Both the position numbers and the translations under genes were made by a program. A DNA stretch of 64,000 nucleotides from Fredinandcohnia aciditolerans (lineage in GTDB: Bacteria; Bacillota; Bacilli; Bacillales; Bacillaceae_L). The notes under the pieces were generated by a model that saw only the letters and a list, made by a program, of their open reading frames with translations, was not told where the DNA came from and made no database searches. The stretch lies in contig QGHH01000002.1 in NCBI GenBank assembly GCA_003640645.1, forward strand, positions 1-64,000. The letters are read 5' to 3'. Shown one piece after another: positions 63,035 through 64,000 of the stretch. Position 1 is the stretch's first letter; each line of letters begins with the position of its first letter.

Positions 63035-64000
63035 ATGAAAAAGAAAGTAACGATGCAAGATATTGCAGATAAATTGGGGATTTCAAAAAACTCCGTATCA
63101 CAAGCTTTAACTGGAAAAAGTGGAGTGAGTGCAGATACCAAACGATTAGTTGAAAAAACTGCAGCGGAACTAGGATATGTATATAAAGGAAAAAAGACAG
63201 TCACAAAAGAGAAAAGGAATCTAACGATTGGTTTGATTGCTACGGAATTTGCCTTTTCCCTTAAGAGTTTTTTCGGAGAAATCTTTTTATCGATCGAACA
63301 AAATGCCATTAATAACAAAGTAGACCTTCTGATACAATCGATTTCGGAATCTTCAAAGGAACATTTAATTTTACCAAGTTTCATAGAAGAAAAAAGAGTC
63401 GATGGGATTATCATCGTATCTCATATTAGTTTGGAATATATCAACAAAGTGATTTCCACTGGTATTCCTACCGTATTAATTGACCATCATCATCCATTGA
63501 TACAAGCTGATGCAATCTTAACCAATAATAGGTTTGGAGCTTATACAGCAACGAAACACCTTATTGATTTGGGGCATCGCGACATTGCTTTTGTGGGGAA
63601 TATTGATTTCTCACCAAGCTACTACGAACGGATGGAAGGGTATTTATTAGCATTGAAGGATGGGAATATCACGCGAAATGAGGAAATCATGTTTCTTCAT
63701 ATAGAAGAAAATAGTGCTGCAATTGACCAAACGATTAAATCGTTAACTAACGTGCCAAGTGCTTGGCTATGTGTCAATGATGGATATGGTTTTATGGTTA
63801 GTTCATCACTAAAGAGTATAGGACGTAAAATACCGGATGATGTGTCAGTATGCAGTTTTGATAACGGTCAATTATCTCAACTATCTGATCCTCCAATCAC
63901 AACAATGGCAATGGATTTAAAGTTATTTGGATCTTATGCGTTTAAACAGTTACTTTGGAGAATTGATCATCCAAATGAACCGATGCAAGAAATATTACTC
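63035..64000 (+). CDS. LacI-family transcriptional regulator (cut by the window end)
   Basis: The first 322 codons of a LacI/GalR repressor divergent from the importer operon. The helix-turn-helix opens the protein (TMQDIADKLGISKNSVSQAL, hinge ETAAELGYVYKGKK-like), followed by the periplasmic-binding-like domain: LTIGLIATEF, RVDGIIIVSH, IPTVLIDHHHP, HLIDLGHRDIAFVGN and IPDDVSVCSFDN. ATG 63035 follows AGGAGG. It probably represses the operon through three TGTAACGTTACA-type sites and releases on an imported sugar. No stop codon before the edge. Confidence 0.92.
   Translation, partial: MKKKVTMQDIADKLGISKNSVSQALTGKSGVSADTKRLVEKTAAELGYVYKGKKTVTKEKRNLTIGLIATEFAFSLKSFFGEIFLSIEQNAINNKVDLLIQSISESSKEHLILPSFIEEKRVDGIIIVSHISLEYINKVISTGIPTVLIDHHHPLIQADAILTNNRFGAYTATKHLIDLGHRDIAFVGNIDFSPSYYERMEGYLLALKDGNITRNEEIMFLHIEENSAAIDQTIKSLTNVPSAWLCVNDGYGFMVSSSLKSIGRKIPDDVSVCSFDNGQLSQLSDPPITTMAMDLKLFGSYAFKQLLWRIDHPNEPMQEILL

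Noticed and set aside
62947-63414. 155-codon minus-strand frame
   Set aside because: It is antisense to the LacI-type regulator and its operator and has no supporting signal.

Overview
The window reads as chromosomal DNA of a low-GC, endospore-forming Bacillaceae bacterium (Bacillus sensu lato). The reasons are strong GGAGG-type ribosome binding sites, frequent TTG/GTG starts, a Bacillus-type xpt-pbuX guanine-riboswitch operon, a ComK homologue, a RatA/TxpA-like type I toxin-antitoxin locus, and a sugar ABC importer with no ATPase gene (in Bacillus usually supplied by MsmX). No rRNA, tRNA, CRISPR array or transposase gene was seen. The species cannot be named from the sequence.

Layout. 0.2-2.4 kb: a PRPP synthetase and a SEC-C/HEAT-like protein. 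2.5-4.7 kb (minus): xpt-pbuX with a promoter, guanine aptamer and terminator. 5-7.6 kb: two paralogous membrane proteins and an M20 amidohydrolase. 7.7-8.3 kb: a small holin-like toxin with an antisense RNA and a LexA-like box, followed by a decayed second copy. 8.5-13.2 kb: a secreted coiled-coil protein, a sigma-70-like factor, a thiolase and an unusual histidine kinase-STAS fusion. 13.6-19.4 kb: an exopolysaccharide operon resembling B. subtilis ydaJ/L/M, with two of its four genes carrying single-site lesions. 19.8-21.4 kb: folE plus an SDR protein lacking the catalytic Tyr. 21.8-51.9 kb: a long surface-protein region with a secreted propeller protein, a 2399-residue adhesin with a C-type-lectin-like domain and ten 80-residue repeats, a frameshifted 7TMR histidine kinase with its response regulator, an SGNH hydrolase, a Vpr-like subtilase, an LRR/Fn3 protein, a transpeptidase with a vestigial glycosyltransferase domain, an O-antigen-ligase-like TPR protein, a Tyr-rich repeat protein and a class D-like sortase. 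Four of these proteins end in the same LPxTA-x3-YN sorting signal, which makes the sortase their likely partner. 52-54.9 kb (minus): a small zinc-ribbon protein, a DnaD-like protein, ComK and an XRE regulator. 54.9-64 kb: a LacI-regulated oligosaccharide cluster (binding protein, two permeases, GH13, two DUF1861 proteins, GH130) with the regulator cut by the window end.

The most novel-looking unit is at 44.9-45.8 kb: two consecutive class I cyclic-di-GMP riboswitches, each followed by a paralogous 54-residue peptide gene and its own terminator. Together with the yda-like operon and the sortase substrates it suggests a sessile-lifestyle region, although only the two peptide genes are visibly under c-di-GMP control.

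A dispersed imperfect palindrome of about 28 bp (core GGGACAGGTCCC, arms ending TGGGACA/TGTCCCA) occurs about 21 times, mostly between genes but also inside two reading frames of the polysaccharide operon. Three genes have point lesions (two single-A indels in A tracts, one in-frame TGA); these are either real decay or sequence errors.
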